Counted from the stretch's first letter, positions 19,841-30,658 are shown. The stretch: DNA of 64,000 bases from Symbiodinium natans (GCA_905221605.1 CAJNDS010000054.1:62001-126000), one strand, 5' to 3'. Notes: generated by a model not told the origin, from the sequence alone. Translations and numbers: made by a program.

Positions 19841-19950
19841 AAGCGCAGCTCAGGTTGGGCACGGTCTTCGCACGGCGAGCTTTCTTGAGCCCAAGAAACT
19901 CCGACGGAAATCTTACTTGCTGCGAGGGCCTCAGCCCCCCTCATTTCAAG
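19841..19950 (+). CDS. Candidate exon, AQLRLGTVFARRAFLSPR
   Basis: After GGACTCGCAG the frame is open about 40 codons: AQLRLGTVFARRAFLSPR, NSDGNLTCCEGLSPPHF. The 3' boundary is unclear; a T(n)G(n) element starts at about 19,965. Confidence 0.5.
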
Positions 19951-20378
19951 AAAGAATATAGGGGCCTCAACAATTAAGATAGGTTTTTTTTTTTGAGGGG
20001 GGGGGGGAGGCTGATTGTCGTATTTTTGTATACACGGGCCATAAGGGAATACTACTAGTAATTATTCCGAGCCCTATATTATGCCTTTCGGGGTACATAA
20101 AGATAACAGGCAAGGCTAACAATGCCATCTACGATTATTGGGGTTAGTACGCGGGCCCCTCCCTAGATGGGCAGTTCTCAACAATTATGCTCCCTTGTTG
20201 GGGCACCCTAAATGATGCGGGCGGGCCTTATACTGAGGACCCCCAAAAGAGGGGAACTATAGGGTTTAGGGTTTAGGGTTCAGGGTTTAGGGTTTAGGGT
20301 TTAGGGTAATTTTGAGAGGTGACCATCTAGTTGAAGGTGTAAGGGTAATTACTGGGGTCCCGGAGCGCGTGAGATCAG

Positions 20379-20418
20379 ACTGCCGGAGCGGGTTCATGGT
20401 GTACTTAGAGCCAGCAGG
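20379..20418 (+). CDS. Candidate exon, LPERVHGVLRASR
   Basis: Acceptor GAGATCAG, donor AGG|GTTTAGGG. Thirteen codons after a 1-nt start phase. A B-family hairpin begins 35 bp downstream at 20,453. Confidence 0.5.
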
Positions 20419-20452
20419 GTTTAGGGTTTAGGGTTGAAGGTGTTACTTGGAG

Positions 20453-20586
20453 GTTCATGGTACTCATTAACCAAATATAACTGTACTTTTTAACTGTACT
20501 TATAGCCATATTAGGGCACTTGAGGGGCTCATAAGTGGGTTATAAGTACAGTTGTAATTGGTTAATACGTACCATGAACCTCCAAG
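20453..20586 (+). mobile_element. B-family introner-like hairpin
   Basis: GTTCATGGTACTCATTAACC.A.ATAACTGTACTT ... AAGTACAGTTGTAATTGGTTAATACGTACCATGAACCTCCAAG. Long, near-complementary arms, GT start and AG end. Same subtype as 37,199 and 49,244. Confidence 0.8.
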
Positions 20587-20638
20587 TAGGGGTGCTTAGA
20601 ACAAGCAGGGCTTAGGGTGACGCCGAGGCCTTCTCCAG

Positions 20639-20670
20639 AGCCTCTTAAACTCGCTGTTCCGCTTTAACGG
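20639..20670 (+). CDS. Candidate exon, SLLNSLFRFNG
   Basis: Acceptor TTCTCCAG, donor GG|GTAAAAGG; reads SLLNSLFRFN plus 2 nt. Confidence 0.45.
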
Positions 20671-21127
20671 GTAAAAGGAGGGACCCCTAGAAGGGCAACC
20701 TTAATCTTATATATTCCCCTATATATCTTCTATATATATATATACACATCATATACACATATATATATATACCTTATATAGTCCCTGTATAGCGAAGTAG
20801 CGGTTATATTGGGTATGTTTGCTTGGGAAGAAAGAGGGAGGGTAGTGGATCAAAAGCATGGCTTGGTTGAGTTGGCTTTGGCTGGGACATAGCAATCGTT
20901 GCAGCATACGCGCCAAGCTTTGAAAAACGTTGGAGGGTTGGGGCGGAGCAGCCCCCCCCCCCTCCGTCAGCTCAAGCCTTTCAGATTGCCGAACGCTTGT
21001 TGGATTCAAACATCTTGATTATCAATTGTAATAATAATTGTAAAATTGCCATTCATATTATTACAATTATTACAACTATTGTGAAGCGAAGGGGAGAGCT
21101 TCCCCAAGATCAAAACGGAACCCGCAG

Positions 21128-21170
21128 GCTTTCTGAGTTCCGGGCCAACTCGGTAGCCTTGCTGTTGAAG
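21128..21170 (+). CDS. Candidate exon, LSEFRANSVALLLK
   Basis: Acceptor ACCCGCAG, one start-phase base, 14 codons, donor AAG|GTGTCA. The preceding 60 bp is a TAATTATTACAATT palindromic AT tract. Confidence 0.5.
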
Positions 21171-21602
21171 GTGTCAGGGGTTCCAGGGTGAGAAGCAAGA
21201 AAACGCGACCATGCAAATACTGAAAATCCGGGCCCGGGCCTGGACCTGCATGTGTTGAAACGCACACTCCTATATGGGGGTTTCCGAAAAATTAGGGGTA
21301 TCTTGTTGGGGTCCTTTATATAAGGGAATCGTCTAGGGGGCTGGGGCTTAGGCCGGTTTAGGGATACATGTTCCTCCATCAGGTGTATGAATACAACGAC
21401 CCCTTGCTTGTAGCCTTTACTCATAAGAACCCATATCAAAAACCTCTAAACCCTAACCCTAAACCCTAAACCCTAAACGAACCCTGAACCTTATACCCCA
21501 TTTCTGAGAGTAGCTGAGGTTGGCCTTGGCCCCACTTGAGGGCACTGGCCCAGCGGGTGAATTCAGGCCGGCCAGCTGATTTCATGGGGTGGGGGTGGGG
21601 TC

Positions 21603-22027
21603 CCCCTAAGCCCTAAGCCCTAAGCCCTAAACCCTTATAAACCCTAAACCCTTATAAACCCTAAACCCTTATAAACCCTAAACCCTTATAAACCCTAAAC
21701 CCTTATAAACCCTAAACCCTTATAAACCCTAAACCCTTATAAACCCTAAACCCTTATAAACCCTAAACCCTAAACCCTAAACCCTAAACCCTAAACCCTA
21801 AACCCTAAACCCTAAACCCTAAACCCTAAACCCTAAACCCTAAACCCTAAACCTAACCCTAAACCCTAAACCCTAAACCCTAAACCCTAAACCCTAAACC
21901 CTAAACCCTAAACCCTAAACCCTAAACCCTAACCTAAACCCTAAACCCTAAACCCTAAACCCTAAACCCTAAACCCTAAACCCTAAACCCTAAACCCTAA
22001 ACCCTAAACCCTAAACCCTAAACCCTA
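21603..22027 (+). repeat. Largest telomere-like array (425 bp)
   Basis: Starts with a homogeneous block of a 17-bp unit, CCCTTATAAACCCTAAA, about eight times, then changes to about 35 perfect CCCTAAA copies with two single-base-shift units. Lies at the 3' end of an inferred intron, ending 10 bp before an exon acceptor. Confidence 0.98.
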
Positions 22028-22036
22028 GCCGTGCAG

Positions 22037-22118
22037 GCTCCGTGGGCCTTCCGGGTGGACGTGGAGATGGTTCATAGGGCCCAATGCCTCTCAAAAGCTC
22101 TTGCACTCATGAGCCGAG
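22037..22118 (+). CDS. Candidate exon, APWAFRVDVEMVHRAQCL
   Basis: Acceptor CCGTGCAG directly after the big CCCTAAA array; reads APWAFRVDVEMVHRAQCL then SKALALMSR; donor G|GTTGCG. A strong coding-like frame. Confidence 0.6.
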
Positions 22119-22225
22119 GTTGCGCAACCACCGATCTATCGTGACCCGAAGGGTTGAGGGTTGGGGTTTAGGGTTCAGAAAGCCTCATTGCCCAACCGCC
22201 CTAAAGCCCTGAGGAATGAGGCCAG

Positions 22226-22267
22226 CCTAACAAACTTCAAAATAATTTCGCCCAAAATACCCCCACG
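22226..22267 (+). CDS. Candidate exon, PNKLQNNFAQNTPT
   Basis: Acceptor GAGGCCAG, 14 codons phase 0-0, donor ACG|GTAACT. Confidence 0.5.
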
Positions 22268-22375
22268 GTAACTACGTCCACCTGCCCTGAAGTAAGGGGC
22301 ATATTGGCCCACCCTAAGCCCTCAACCCTAAACCCTAAACCATGGGATCTAAGAACAAACACGCTTCTCGGCCAG

Positions 22376-22450
22376 GCCCTGTGGGGGCGGCTACGCCGAT
22401 TCAGCGTGCGACGAGTCGCTTCTGGTGGGCTTCCCCTGGGCTTTTTGAGA
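22376..22450 (+). CDS. Candidate exon, ALWGRLRRFSVRRVASGG
   Basis: Acceptor CTCGGCCAG, exactly 25 codons, donor AGA|GTGTTTAGGG, phase 0-0. Basic reading ALWGRLRRFSVRRVASGG then LPLGFLR. Confidence 0.55.
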
Positions 22451-22920
22451 GTGTTTAGGGTTTAGGGTTTAGGGTTTAGGGTTTAGGGTTTAGGGTGTGG
22501 GTTTCGCATAGGGTACTCTGGAGAGTCTGGCTGTCCCGAAAAGTTGGAAGGCGCCCATCCAAGTTTTCCGCCCAACTCGAACTTTGGCTTGGACAGCTTT
22601 CAAATTTCAGTTCTTCCAACTTGATCCAAACTTTGAGCTGATTCCAACTTAAGTTTAGCAATTCCCTGCGCACATTGGATCCACGCAATCTTTTTGATCT
22701 TTAGTTAGAAAGTCCGTGTGCTCTGAACAAAAATTTCAAAAAATCAGCTTGTTTGTGTTCCAGTGCCTCAACTTGAAAATTACAGTTGTTGATGAACAGT
22801 TTCTGTGTTCTTTGTGCTTCTCTCAGCTTGGAAATGAAAGTTGTTCATGCTCACGCGCCTGTTAGCGGCCTTGTGTAAAACGCTAGTTTCTTCACTTGTT
22901 GGTGAATTGCTGCGGTTTTC

Positions 22921-22955
22921 TTGTCGGGGGGGGGGGGGGGGGGGGGGGGGTGGGG
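22921..22955 (+). repeat. Poly-G run (about 27 G)
   Basis: Longest G homopolymer in the window; G-quadruplex-prone and a likely assembly weak point. The next 500 bp (23,030-23,450) is AT-rich with TTTGTCT and TATACATA repeats and holds no supported gene. Confidence 0.95.
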
Positions 22956-23670
22956 TTGGGGGGGTTTGTGGGTAAAATGACAAGTCGCAAGGGGCTTTGA
23001 AAATTGACCCTCTCAAAATGACAAATCGCAAGGTATGTCTTCATTTGTCTTTATTTGTCTCTACTTGTCATTATTTGTCTTCACTCGTCTAGATATGTCT
23101 ATACATATATATATATATATGTATATGCATGTCTTTGTGTGTCTTTGTGTGTGTGTCTGTTTTATACAAGGAAACATATATAGATGTGTTTACTTATTTG
23201 TGTATTTATATTTGTTTGTTCATGTTTGTATTCGTATTCGTGTGGTCTATTACATACACATATTCATATACATATACGTATACATATACATATACATCTG
23301 CATCTACATGTTCGTGTACGTGTACATGTGCATACTTAGTCTTTTTCTGTATATGTACATTTTGTACAGTAATATTTTTGCTGTTTTTACATACAATATA
23401 CATATTTATACATTTCTACACTTTGCATAGTTCTAAAGGTTATCAGGTAGCAGGGTCTAGGACCTCTTCTAGGGGTCTCTCCTAGCATCCCTTAGTGTGT
23501 GCCATTGCACCTTCAACCAGCTCCTATGCACGAAGCGAAGCTTTCTGGGTTCAGGGCCTATGGTTTAGGGGTTGAGGGGTTTAGGGGTTTAGGGGTTTAG
23601 GGGGTATGGGTTTAGGGTTTTAAAGGTTAGGGGTTTGGGGGTTTAGGGATTTACTACGTATGCTCCGCAG

Positions 23671-23709
23671 TCTTACCTTTTTTCCCACTTCTATTCTGCG
23701 CACTTGAAA
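23671..23709 (+). CDS. Candidate exon, SYLFSHFYSAHLK
   Basis: Acceptor GCTCCGCAG, 13 codons, donor AAA|GTTCATG. Confidence 0.4.
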
Positions 23710-23902
23710 GTTCATGTTTTTTTCAAGTAGGGTTAGATACACATGGATTCAGACTACTATATGCGTTTACCTCACTTATGACTTTACTTAAACGAGCCTT
23801 TTGAGTGGAAGATGCTGCAAGCCACAAGTCATCATTGTGTCTGCCACACGGACACTAGATTTAGATATACATATACATGTGGCAAGAAGAACCAAAGTGC
23901 AG

Positions 23903-23941
23903 ATGGAGAAGAACGACTTCTCTCCCCTATACATCAGCCAG
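23903..23941 (+). CDS. Candidate exon, MEKNDFSPLYISQ
   Basis: Acceptor AAAGTGCAG, 13 codons, then an A-family-like block (GATGCCCAGTAGCACCC). The Met is not claimed as a start. Confidence 0.4.
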
Positions 23942-24064
23942 GATGCCCAGTAGCACCCTTCTTCTTTTGTCTCTAGTTTCGGACCCTGTGCAAACCTGGC
24001 TACATAAACGAGGGCAACCTTTCTCCCCCTGAGTCACCCCTAAACCCTCAACCCTAAACCCCAG

Positions 24065-24113
24065 GCGGATACGCACCTTGAGCGAAGGGGGCCTGGAGGA
24101 GGAGGAAGCCACG
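24065..24113 (+). CDS. Candidate exon, RIRTLSEGGLEEEEAT
   Basis: Acceptor AACCCCAG, one start-phase base, 16 codons, donor ACG|GTAGGG. Confidence 0.5.
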
Positions 24114-24600
24114 GTAGGGCCGGCGACAAGGCAACGACACGGAAATGAAGTCCCTGTAGGGTGAATCGGGCTTAGGGGTTATAAGTAAGTACCACTTATT
24201 TTACGCAAACGAAATTCATGATAAATTAAAAAGTATCGGCCTAAACCCGAAGCCTTATACGTCCTAGACCCTAAATCCCACCTTTGGGGCTGTAGGGTTA
24301 CAGGCCCCATTTATGTCGCACTTGCGTCGTTCGATGTCCAGAGGTCAATATATGGCTCAGTGGTAGGATGGCAAGCCTGTCGACGATGTTGAAGGTAACC
24401 TATATTTGAACCTGAATTAAGGTACGTCTAACCCAACTTTTAACTACTCCTGAGCCTCCAAGTAGTGAAAGCAGGGCTGTGGGTTTGCAGTTTCGGGTCT
24501 TGGGTAGTAGCTTCGCATGCATCTTTCTTGGGGGGTTGAAGTCCTGATGTGCTACAATTACACCTCCTTTAGAAAGTACATACTTCACGTCCAGGGTTTA

Positions 24601-24617
24601 GGGTTAGGGTTTAGGGT

Positions 24618-24663
<46 letters not shown>

Positions 24664-24690
24664 GGTTTAGGGTTTAGGGTTTAGGGTTTA
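24601..24690 (+). repeat. GGGTTGA variant array
   Basis: Eight homogeneous GGGTTGA units sandwiched between TTTAGGG copies; another locally fixed telomere-repeat variant. Confidence 0.95.
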
Positions 24691-24939
24691 TTTAGGGTTA
24701 ATCCCTAAACCCAAAGCCCCAAACCCTTGAGCCCTTAACCTTTCAGTCCGTGACCCCAAACTTAGGGTTTCCAGATCCCGCTATCGGTCTTGAATCGGGA
24801 ATGAGCACCTACATACGTACATAGCTCCTTGGACAAGCCCAAATTCCCCAATTGTTTAGGGCTCAGGGCTTAGGGTTTAGGGTTGATAACCCTGCTTATC
24901 ACAAGCCGACCCTCAAGTAGCCAGGGCACCTGCACCCTA

Positions 24940-25014
24940 AACCCTAAACCCTAAACCCTAAACCCTAAACCCTAAACCCTAAACCCTAAACCCTAAACCC
25001 TAAACCCTAAACCC
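24940..25014 (+). repeat. CCCTAAA array
   Basis: Eleven perfect copies upstream of a candidate exon 25,030-25,071 (acceptor CAAGCAG, donor CAG|GTGGGT). Confidence 0.97.
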
Positions 25015-25029
25015 AAGTATTGCAAGCAG

Positions 25030-25071
25030 CTGCTGCCAGGGACTCCTATCCACCAACGTTGTGGGAGGCAG
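25030..25071 (+). CDS. Candidate exon, AARDSYPPTLWEA
   Basis: Between GCAAGCAG and GTGGGTTTGG; two frames are open (LLPGTPIHQRCGRQ or AARDSYPPTLWEA). Confidence 0.4.
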
Positions 25072-25917
25072 GTGGGTTTGGGGCTTTGCGGGTTCAATTA
25101 GGGGTAGGGGTCTGTTAGGGTCTAGGGTTTAGGGTTTCCGGCTTTGTGTTGGTGGCTCCTTACTTTTCTGCGTGCTAGACAGCTGTAGTTACAAGTTGAA
25201 GCTGCATGCTGCACAGCTAGAGCTGTGTATCAGTTCTCTAGAGCCTAAACCGTGCTTGCAACCTACCACAGAGTCGCAACCCTCAGCTCCCAAATTCCTA
25301 AACTCTAAACCTCTAAGCCCTGAACCCCTACATAAACCCCAAAACCCTAAACCCAAAATTCCCCAAACCCTGGCCCTGAACCCTAAACCAGGGCACCATT
25401 TCGGCGGTCATGTCATGCAAAAGATCGAACCCCTGAGCCCCGAAACCCGTAAACTCAGAACCTCATGTACTCTTCGCCGCCAGGCTTGAGGGTTTAGGGA
25501 TTAGGGTTTAGGGTGTAGGTTTTCGGCTTGAAGGTTTATCAAGGGCCTAAGGGAGGGAGCCTTATAAGTGACCTTGGGGTTCTTTTTTTTGGGGGGGGGG
25601 GGGGGGGGGGGTTGGGGTTGTTAAAGGGCTACTTGGGTATGTACATAAAAGGAATAAGCAGGGGTTATATAGGGGAATTCCAGGGGTCCCTCCTTGTACC
25701 CCTTAAGTTTAGGTCCACTCGGCAGCGGGGATGCCAGTGGTACCTGAGGGCCGTGGCTGTTCCCGCCGATCGAGCGCCCTCGCCAGCAGAAACCCTCCAA
25801 ACCCGTAGACCTCCGAACTTGAACCCTAGGCCCTGGATTGCTGATGCCCTAAACCCTTAAGCTAAACCCTAAATCTTATAAACCCTAGACCCTGAACCCT
25901 AAACCCTAAACTCCCAG

Positions 25918-25984
25918 GCGGCTTTCAAGTTCGATTTTTGGCTTAGCATGCTTCTTCGAGGACTGCAATCTTGGCGCAGCTTGG
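25918..25984 (+). CDS. Candidate exon, AAFKFDFWLSMLLRGLQS
   Basis: Acceptor ACTCCCAG after CCCTAAA copies, 22 codons plus 1 nt, donor G|GTTCAGG. Reads AAFKFDFWLSMLLRGLQS then WRSL: hydrophobic/aromatic. Confidence 0.55.
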
Positions 25985-26712
25985 GTTCAGGGTTTTGGGG
26001 TTTGGGGTTTGGCGTTTGGGGTCTAGGAGTCTGGGAGTCTGGGATGTGGGGGATAGGGTTTTGGGTGGTTTCGGGTTTAGGGGTGTGAGTGCCTATTCAA
26101 GGTTTAGGCTTCAGGTTTTAGGGCCTTAGGGTTTAGGGTTTAGGGTTTAGGATTTAGGGTTTAGGGTTTAGGGTTTAGGGTCGTAAACTACAGGGGCTTC
26201 GGGTTCTGCATCTTGAAGGTAAGTGCAGCCGGAAGTCGGTGCGATGAAAGTGAGTCGATACCTGGGTAGTTTTTGCGGTTTAGGGCACAGGGTTTAGGGT
26301 TTAGGGTTTGGTTTAGGGTCTAGGGTCTAGGGTCTAGGGTCTAGTGTCTAGGGTTTAGGGTTTAGGGTTTAGGGTTTAGGCGTGGTGCAGGGGCGAAAGG
26401 GGATGCTATTGGTAACTTTTCAGGCTTGTGTTGAGGCCCCGATGCCGTCATAGTGGCTTGGGTTTCAAAGAAACTGCGTCCTGCCCAAATGAGAATTCTT
26501 CAGGAGACTAGTACGGTATGGGGGGGGGGCGGGGGGCGCTCTGAGGTGCATAGAGTGGCTGCGGGTTCGCTAATGAGTTCGGCAAGTTAAGATGACTACA
26601 GCTGGCAGTTGTAACTAGTGAAGTAGGAAGCCAAAATTGCAACGCAGCATAGGGAAACTGGTGCCACGTACATGTCTTCATCTCTGTACTGGAAGATAAG
26701 ATAAAGACGCAG

Positions 26713-26732
26713 CATGTGAACCTCTGCATAAG
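26713..26732 (+). CDS. Candidate microexon, HVNLCI
   Basis: 20 bp between AAGACGCAG and AG|GTAACA. An upstream segment 26,650-26,695 (HRETGATYMSSSLYWK after CAACGCAG) may be another exon. Confidence 0.35.
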
Positions 26733-26832
26733 GTAACATTAGGTGCTTAGGCCAATTTCATCCCGCTGTGCATACACACCTACGTGAGCCCAGGCTCGAA
26801 GAAACACGGTGACAAACACACCTTGAATGCAG

Positions 26833-26905
26833 ACTCCTTCTCCAGGAATTGGCGTGGTGTTCTTCTGGCGTGCCGGCTATGAGGCCAGAATTGCTTGGGG
26901 CCCCC
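26833..26905 (+). CDS. Candidate exon, TPSPGIGVVFFWRAGYEA
   Basis: Acceptor TTGAATGCAG; reads TPSPGIGVVFFWRAGYEA then RIAWGP. 3' boundary unresolved before TAG at about 26,908. Confidence 0.5.
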
Positions 26906-27670
26906 ATTTATAGCTGCTCTGATCTATATAGAAGTTTCTTGTTTTGTTTGGCGCAATGCGGGTAATGGCGAGGTTCCCAGTTACAGTCTTGTTTGGGTTT
27001 CTTGGGCTTTGATAAGGTGAGCCGTAAGCTTTGATAAGGCGAGCCGTAAGCCCTACCCCAACCTAAGCTAGGCGTATTGAAGAACCAAACCCTAAACCCT
27101 AAACCCTAAACCCACCACTGAAGCCTGCTTCAGGCCCCTGTGACTACTGCCGGGACCTTGGCAGTGGCAGCTGGTGCTTAACTTAGGGATACTTGGCAAT
27201 AATTACTTATATTTTTTGTGCATTTGAATCCCTAAGAAACAGCTTTATTATCATAATAGTAATAATAATTATTATGATTCTTCTTCTTATTATAGTTTGT
27301 GCCAGGGTTGCAAGTTCAGTATATTTAAGACGAGGGGAGGGGCTGCTTCTGCGGTTTTGTTGCGGCTCTCCAGGGCACGTCTTCTGCAGAGTTGATTTAT
27401 AAGGTTCCTTAAGGGAGGGGGGGGTTCTTCACGAAACGTACCTCTTCTTCTAGGGCTCTTATAGGGTTTAGGGTTTAGGGTTTGGGGTTTGGGGTTTCGG
27501 GTTTAGGGTTTAGGGTTTAGGGTTTAGGGTTTAGGGGCTCTGAAGGGAGGGGGGGTTCAAGAAGGGTGTGTAACCCAACGTTCCCTAATACTGCCCACCA
27601 CTCTCTACGGCTGCCGAAGCTTCCCTAAGGTTCAAGGGTACCTACCGCACATGAGGCCCCCTCCCTTAAG

Positions 27671-27750
27671 AACTCTATCACTTGAGGAAGGAACACGAAT
27701 CATTTACATGTCACGAGGAGGAGGCTCGACCCTTGACCGTAGATCGCGGG
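27671..27750 (+). CDS. Candidate exon, LYHLRKEHESFTCHEEEA
   Basis: Acceptor CCCTTAAG, donor GGG|GTTTTG. Reads LYHLRKEHESFTCHEEEA then RPLTVDRG. Confidence 0.5.
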
Positions 27751-28103
27751 GTTTTGGGTTCAAGGCTTGAAGTTCAAGGGTTTGAGGGTTCGGTTTTGAT
27801 TTTAGGGTAAGAGTTTGGTCGTGTTAGAGTCTAAGGTTCTTGTTGCTTTCTAGGCGATAGGTTGGGTTTAGATTAGGGCTTTGCGCATTCGACCTTGAGG
27901 CCCTTGTATGCTGTCCACAGATGAACCTGAAAGCACCCTCCACAGGTTATACCTCCTCGAGCCCAAATTTTCCCACCAGCGCGAGTATTGAATCACCCCA
28001 AAACCTGAATAGCTATTCTGAACCCTCAACCTTCAACTATACAACTCTCCCCTCCCGGCGCCCGAGCGAACAAATCGGCCTTTGCAAAGCGTGCCTGCTG
28101 CAG

Positions 28104-28169
28104 GTGGCACCACTGTTTCTCATTGTCTCCCTGCTGTCAAACATGGCCACGGGCTTGGCAAAGGCACAG
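28104..28169 (+). CDS. Candidate membrane exon, VAPLFLIVSLLSNMATGL
   Basis: Acceptor CTGCTGCAG, 22 codons phase 0-0, donor CAG|GTTTCT. Its hydrophobic stretch VAPLFLIVSLLSNMATGL would suit a transmembrane helix. Upstream, 27,921-28,100 is also open after GTCCACAG. Confidence 0.55.
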
Positions 28170-28400
28170 GTTTCTCACTGAAACCCTAAGCCCAAAACCC
28201 TCAACCCTGAACCCTAGCAAAGGCACCTGTGGAGTACCTTTTCAGGATAGTATACTATGCTCCCCTTTTGCTAGCCCAAAAAGGAGCTACGTAGGAGCCT
28301 TCGAATTTCAGTCCAGGTAGCTGCCAGGCTGCAACCTCAGGTTATCCCGGGTGGGGGGAGGAGTCATCCCTGGCTCCTGAATCTCCACCTCAAGAGGAAA

Positions 28401-28545
28401 TGTGGTCATAGTTGGATATCATCTTACATTTTTAAAGCGTACTTAAACCCTATAAGGAATACCTCCAGAGGATCTTGGTCACAGTTGGGTATCATCTTAC
28501 ATACTTAAGGGTACTTAAACCCTATAAGGAATACAAATTTAAGTT
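28401..28545 (+). repeat. Direct tandem duplication, about 75 bp x 2
   Basis: GGTCAYAGTTGGRTATCATCTTACAT..TTAA.G.GTACTTAAACCCTATAAGGAATAC occurs twice in succession with a few differences. Confidence 0.85.
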
Positions 28546-28686
28546 GTTAATACGATCTCAACCATGAATTAGGGATCCTACATGCGATTGGGCCCTCGAA
28601 AAAACAAGGTGCACCTCAATCCTCTTTTGACAATGAATCTAGGGGCTTGTTTTGGTTGAGCTATTTAGGGACTCAGGGTTTTTCAG

Positions 28687-28753
28687 GGTTTTACGGCCTG
28701 CATGGGGCTGTTAGAGAGGTGCTCCTGAAGAGGGTCTCTGCGATGTCTGGGAC
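28687..28753 (+). CDS. Candidate exon, FYGLHGAVREVLLKRVSA
   Basis: Acceptor GTTTTTCAG, donor AC|GTAGAA; reads FYGLHGAVREVLLKRVSA then MSG. Confidence 0.5.
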
Positions 28754-28878
28754 GTAGAACACACCATGAAGCATCGAAACCCTAAACCTAAACCCTAGAA
28801 CCCCATGATGACCCCGGAAACCCTAGTCACCCTGGTCCTGTAGTACCCTTCGCCGCCTTGGGGTGAACGTGGAGTCAG

Positions 28879-28952
28879 AAGATTTCGTGTGGGCACAGAA
28901 AGCTCCATATCCCGCCCTGAAGTCCGCTCTTTGTACTGCTGTGGCCCTTAGG
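28879..28952 (+). CDS. Candidate exon, DFVWAQKAPYPALKSALC
   Basis: Acceptor GGAGTCAG, 2 nt plus exactly 24 codons, donor AGG|GTTTGGGG. Reads DFVWAQKAPYPALKSALC then TAVALR. Confidence 0.6.
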
Positions 28953-29128
28953 GTTTGGGGTCCTCTTTTGGGACGTTCCCCCTTCATTCCCCGAGACCCC
29001 TAAACCTAAACCCTAGTTAAACCCCGAATCCCTTAAACCCTAAACCCCAAACCTTAAACCCCTACACCCTAACCCCTACACCCTAAACCCTAAGCCCTAA
29101 ACCCACGGCCCCGAGGTTTGTGGACCAG

Positions 29129-29184
29129 CCATCCTCAAAGAACAGTATCGCAGCGGAGAGGCCCCCCTTCTCGGCTCTTGCTGG
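29129..29184 (+). CDS. Candidate exon, ILKEQYRSGEAPLLGSCW
   Basis: Acceptor TGGACCAG, 2 nt plus 18 codons, donor TGG|GTCCGA. Alternatively phase 0 (PSSKNSIAAERPPFSA) with donor AG|GTCCCC, which would join 28,879-28,952 in phase. Confidence 0.5.
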
Positions 29185-29602
29185 GTCCGATAGGTCCCCT
29201 AAACCCTAAACCCTAAACCCTAAGCCCCAAACCCCAAACCCTAAACCCTTTAGGTCCTAAATTCGGCCCTGGCGGCGCCCTCAACCCTAAAGTGCCTCGT
29301 GTTCAGCCAGCTAGGCCACAGGGTGTCAAGGGCTGAGTTCGGGCTTTGGGCTTGAGGTGCCCAGGGTTTAGCAGCTTACAGTGGGTTTAGGGTTGGTTTG
29401 GGGTTTAGGGTTTGGGGTTTGGGGTTTAGGGTTTAGGATTTTAGTGTTCAGGGTTTCATAGCAGAACCCACTTTAAACCCTAGACCCAGAACCCTAAACC
29501 CTCAGCCCGTTCAGGGTCCAGGCTTCGTGCCCCAAAACCCTAAACCCCTAAACCCTGAACCTCGGCGTACCCTAAACCCTAAACCCTCAACCTCGAAGCC
29601 AG

Positions 29603-29677
29603 GTGGGAGTTGTGGTCTTGTGCGTGGTCTTCATTGTCATCGGCCGTCATATGGACCAGAGGGCCGGCTGGCTTAAG
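29603..29677 (+). CDS. Candidate transmembrane exon, VGVVVLCVVFIVIGRHMD
   Basis: Acceptor CGAAGCCAG. Reads VGVVVLCVVFIVIG then RHMDQRAGWLK: a 14-residue hydrophobic core followed by a charged juxtamembrane segment. The 3' end (possibly a GA donor G|GATTC) is uncertain. A TTTAGGG array follows at 29,713. Confidence 0.55.
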
Positions 29678-29712
29678 GGATTCTGGGGGTTTTCGGGAGG
29701 GACCCCTAGAAG

Positions 29713-29792
29713 GGTTTAGGGTTTAGGGTTTAGGGTTTAGGGTTTAGGGTTTAGGGTTTAGGGTTTAGGGTTTAGGGTTTAGGGTTTAGGGT
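29713..29792 (+). repeat. TTTAGGG array
   Basis: Eleven perfect copies. Confidence 0.97.
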
Positions 29793-30219
29793 ACACCGAT
29801 GTAACCCCTGTCTACCTAAGTAGCCCCCAAAAGAACCCCTGAATAACCCCCAAAGTCCCTTACAAAGGGTCCCTCTTTAGTCCCTTGAAAGGATGTAGGG
29901 CTCTCTAAACCCTAAACCCTCAACCCTAAACCCTAATGTAGGGCTCAGGGGTTTAGGGCTTCTAAGTGAGCAGGGACCTTCGGAGTGGACTACCCTCTAC
30001 AAGCCTTGTATCATATGAGGGTTTCCGAAATGTGTTTAGGGTTTGGGGGTTGAGGGTTTTGGGTTTAGGGTTTTAGGTTTTAGGGTTTAGGGTTATAGGG
30101 GTACCCTGTTCGGGGGGTTCCGAAAAATTGAGCATGGTGATGATGATGCACATGACGGCGGCGAAGACGGAACATTCGAGCACTGCTCCAGGCGCCAGGG
30201 CATCCAGATCCTCTTGCAG

Positions 30220-30335
30220 GCAGCAGGAGGATCACGACGACGTTTACTACGAAGGGAGCATATGGAACAATTCGGCGGTGCATGTTCTGGCTTGGCATGC
30301 TTCTGATGCTGGCACTCCTGGTGATGATGCATCAG
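30220..30335 (+). CDS. Candidate transmembrane exon with GC donor
   Basis: Acceptor CTCTTGCAG, 2 nt plus 38 codons: SRRITTTFTTKGAYGTIR, then RCMFWLGMLLMLALLVMM and HQ. A clear membrane helix (MFWLGMLLMLALLVMM) preceded by basic residues. Ends CAG|GCATCT, best explained as a GC donor, a known dinoflagellate feature. A D-family element starts at about 30,347. Confidence 0.6.
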
Positions 30336-30612
30336 GCATCTATCTAAGTCTCCATTGTAGTATTTTGGGGTCTGTTTTTGGGTTTCCTTATTTTCGTAAA
30401 CCCTTATTTACATACAGCCCCTATATACCTAAGTAGCCTGTACAACCCCCAGTCCTTGTAAGAGTCTGTCCTTTAAGCCTCGACCTGGCACAGGTTCGGC
30501 ATTCAGTGTGGAGGGCTTAGGGTTTTAGCGCAACCCCTCCCACAACGACCCGCAAGAACAAGGTCGACACCCCAACCCTACAGCCCCTGAACTCTTAACC
30601 CCTTTACCCAAG

Positions 30613-30658
30613 GTGAGGTTCAGTTGCGGGTTCCTCAACGTGCTGATGAATCTGCGGG
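30613..30658 (+). CDS. Candidate exon, VRFSCGFLNVLMNLRG
   Basis: Acceptor TACCCAAG, 15 codons plus 1 nt, donor G|GTCTAGG. Reading resembles a membrane-associated segment. Confidence 0.5.

Noticed and set aside
22926-23031. Proline-rich ORF
   Set aside because: Arises from the poly-G run.
24351-24400. tRNA-like A box (TGGCTCAGTGG)
   Set aside because: No B box (GGTTCGANTCC) or foldable cloverleaf follows within 80 bp.
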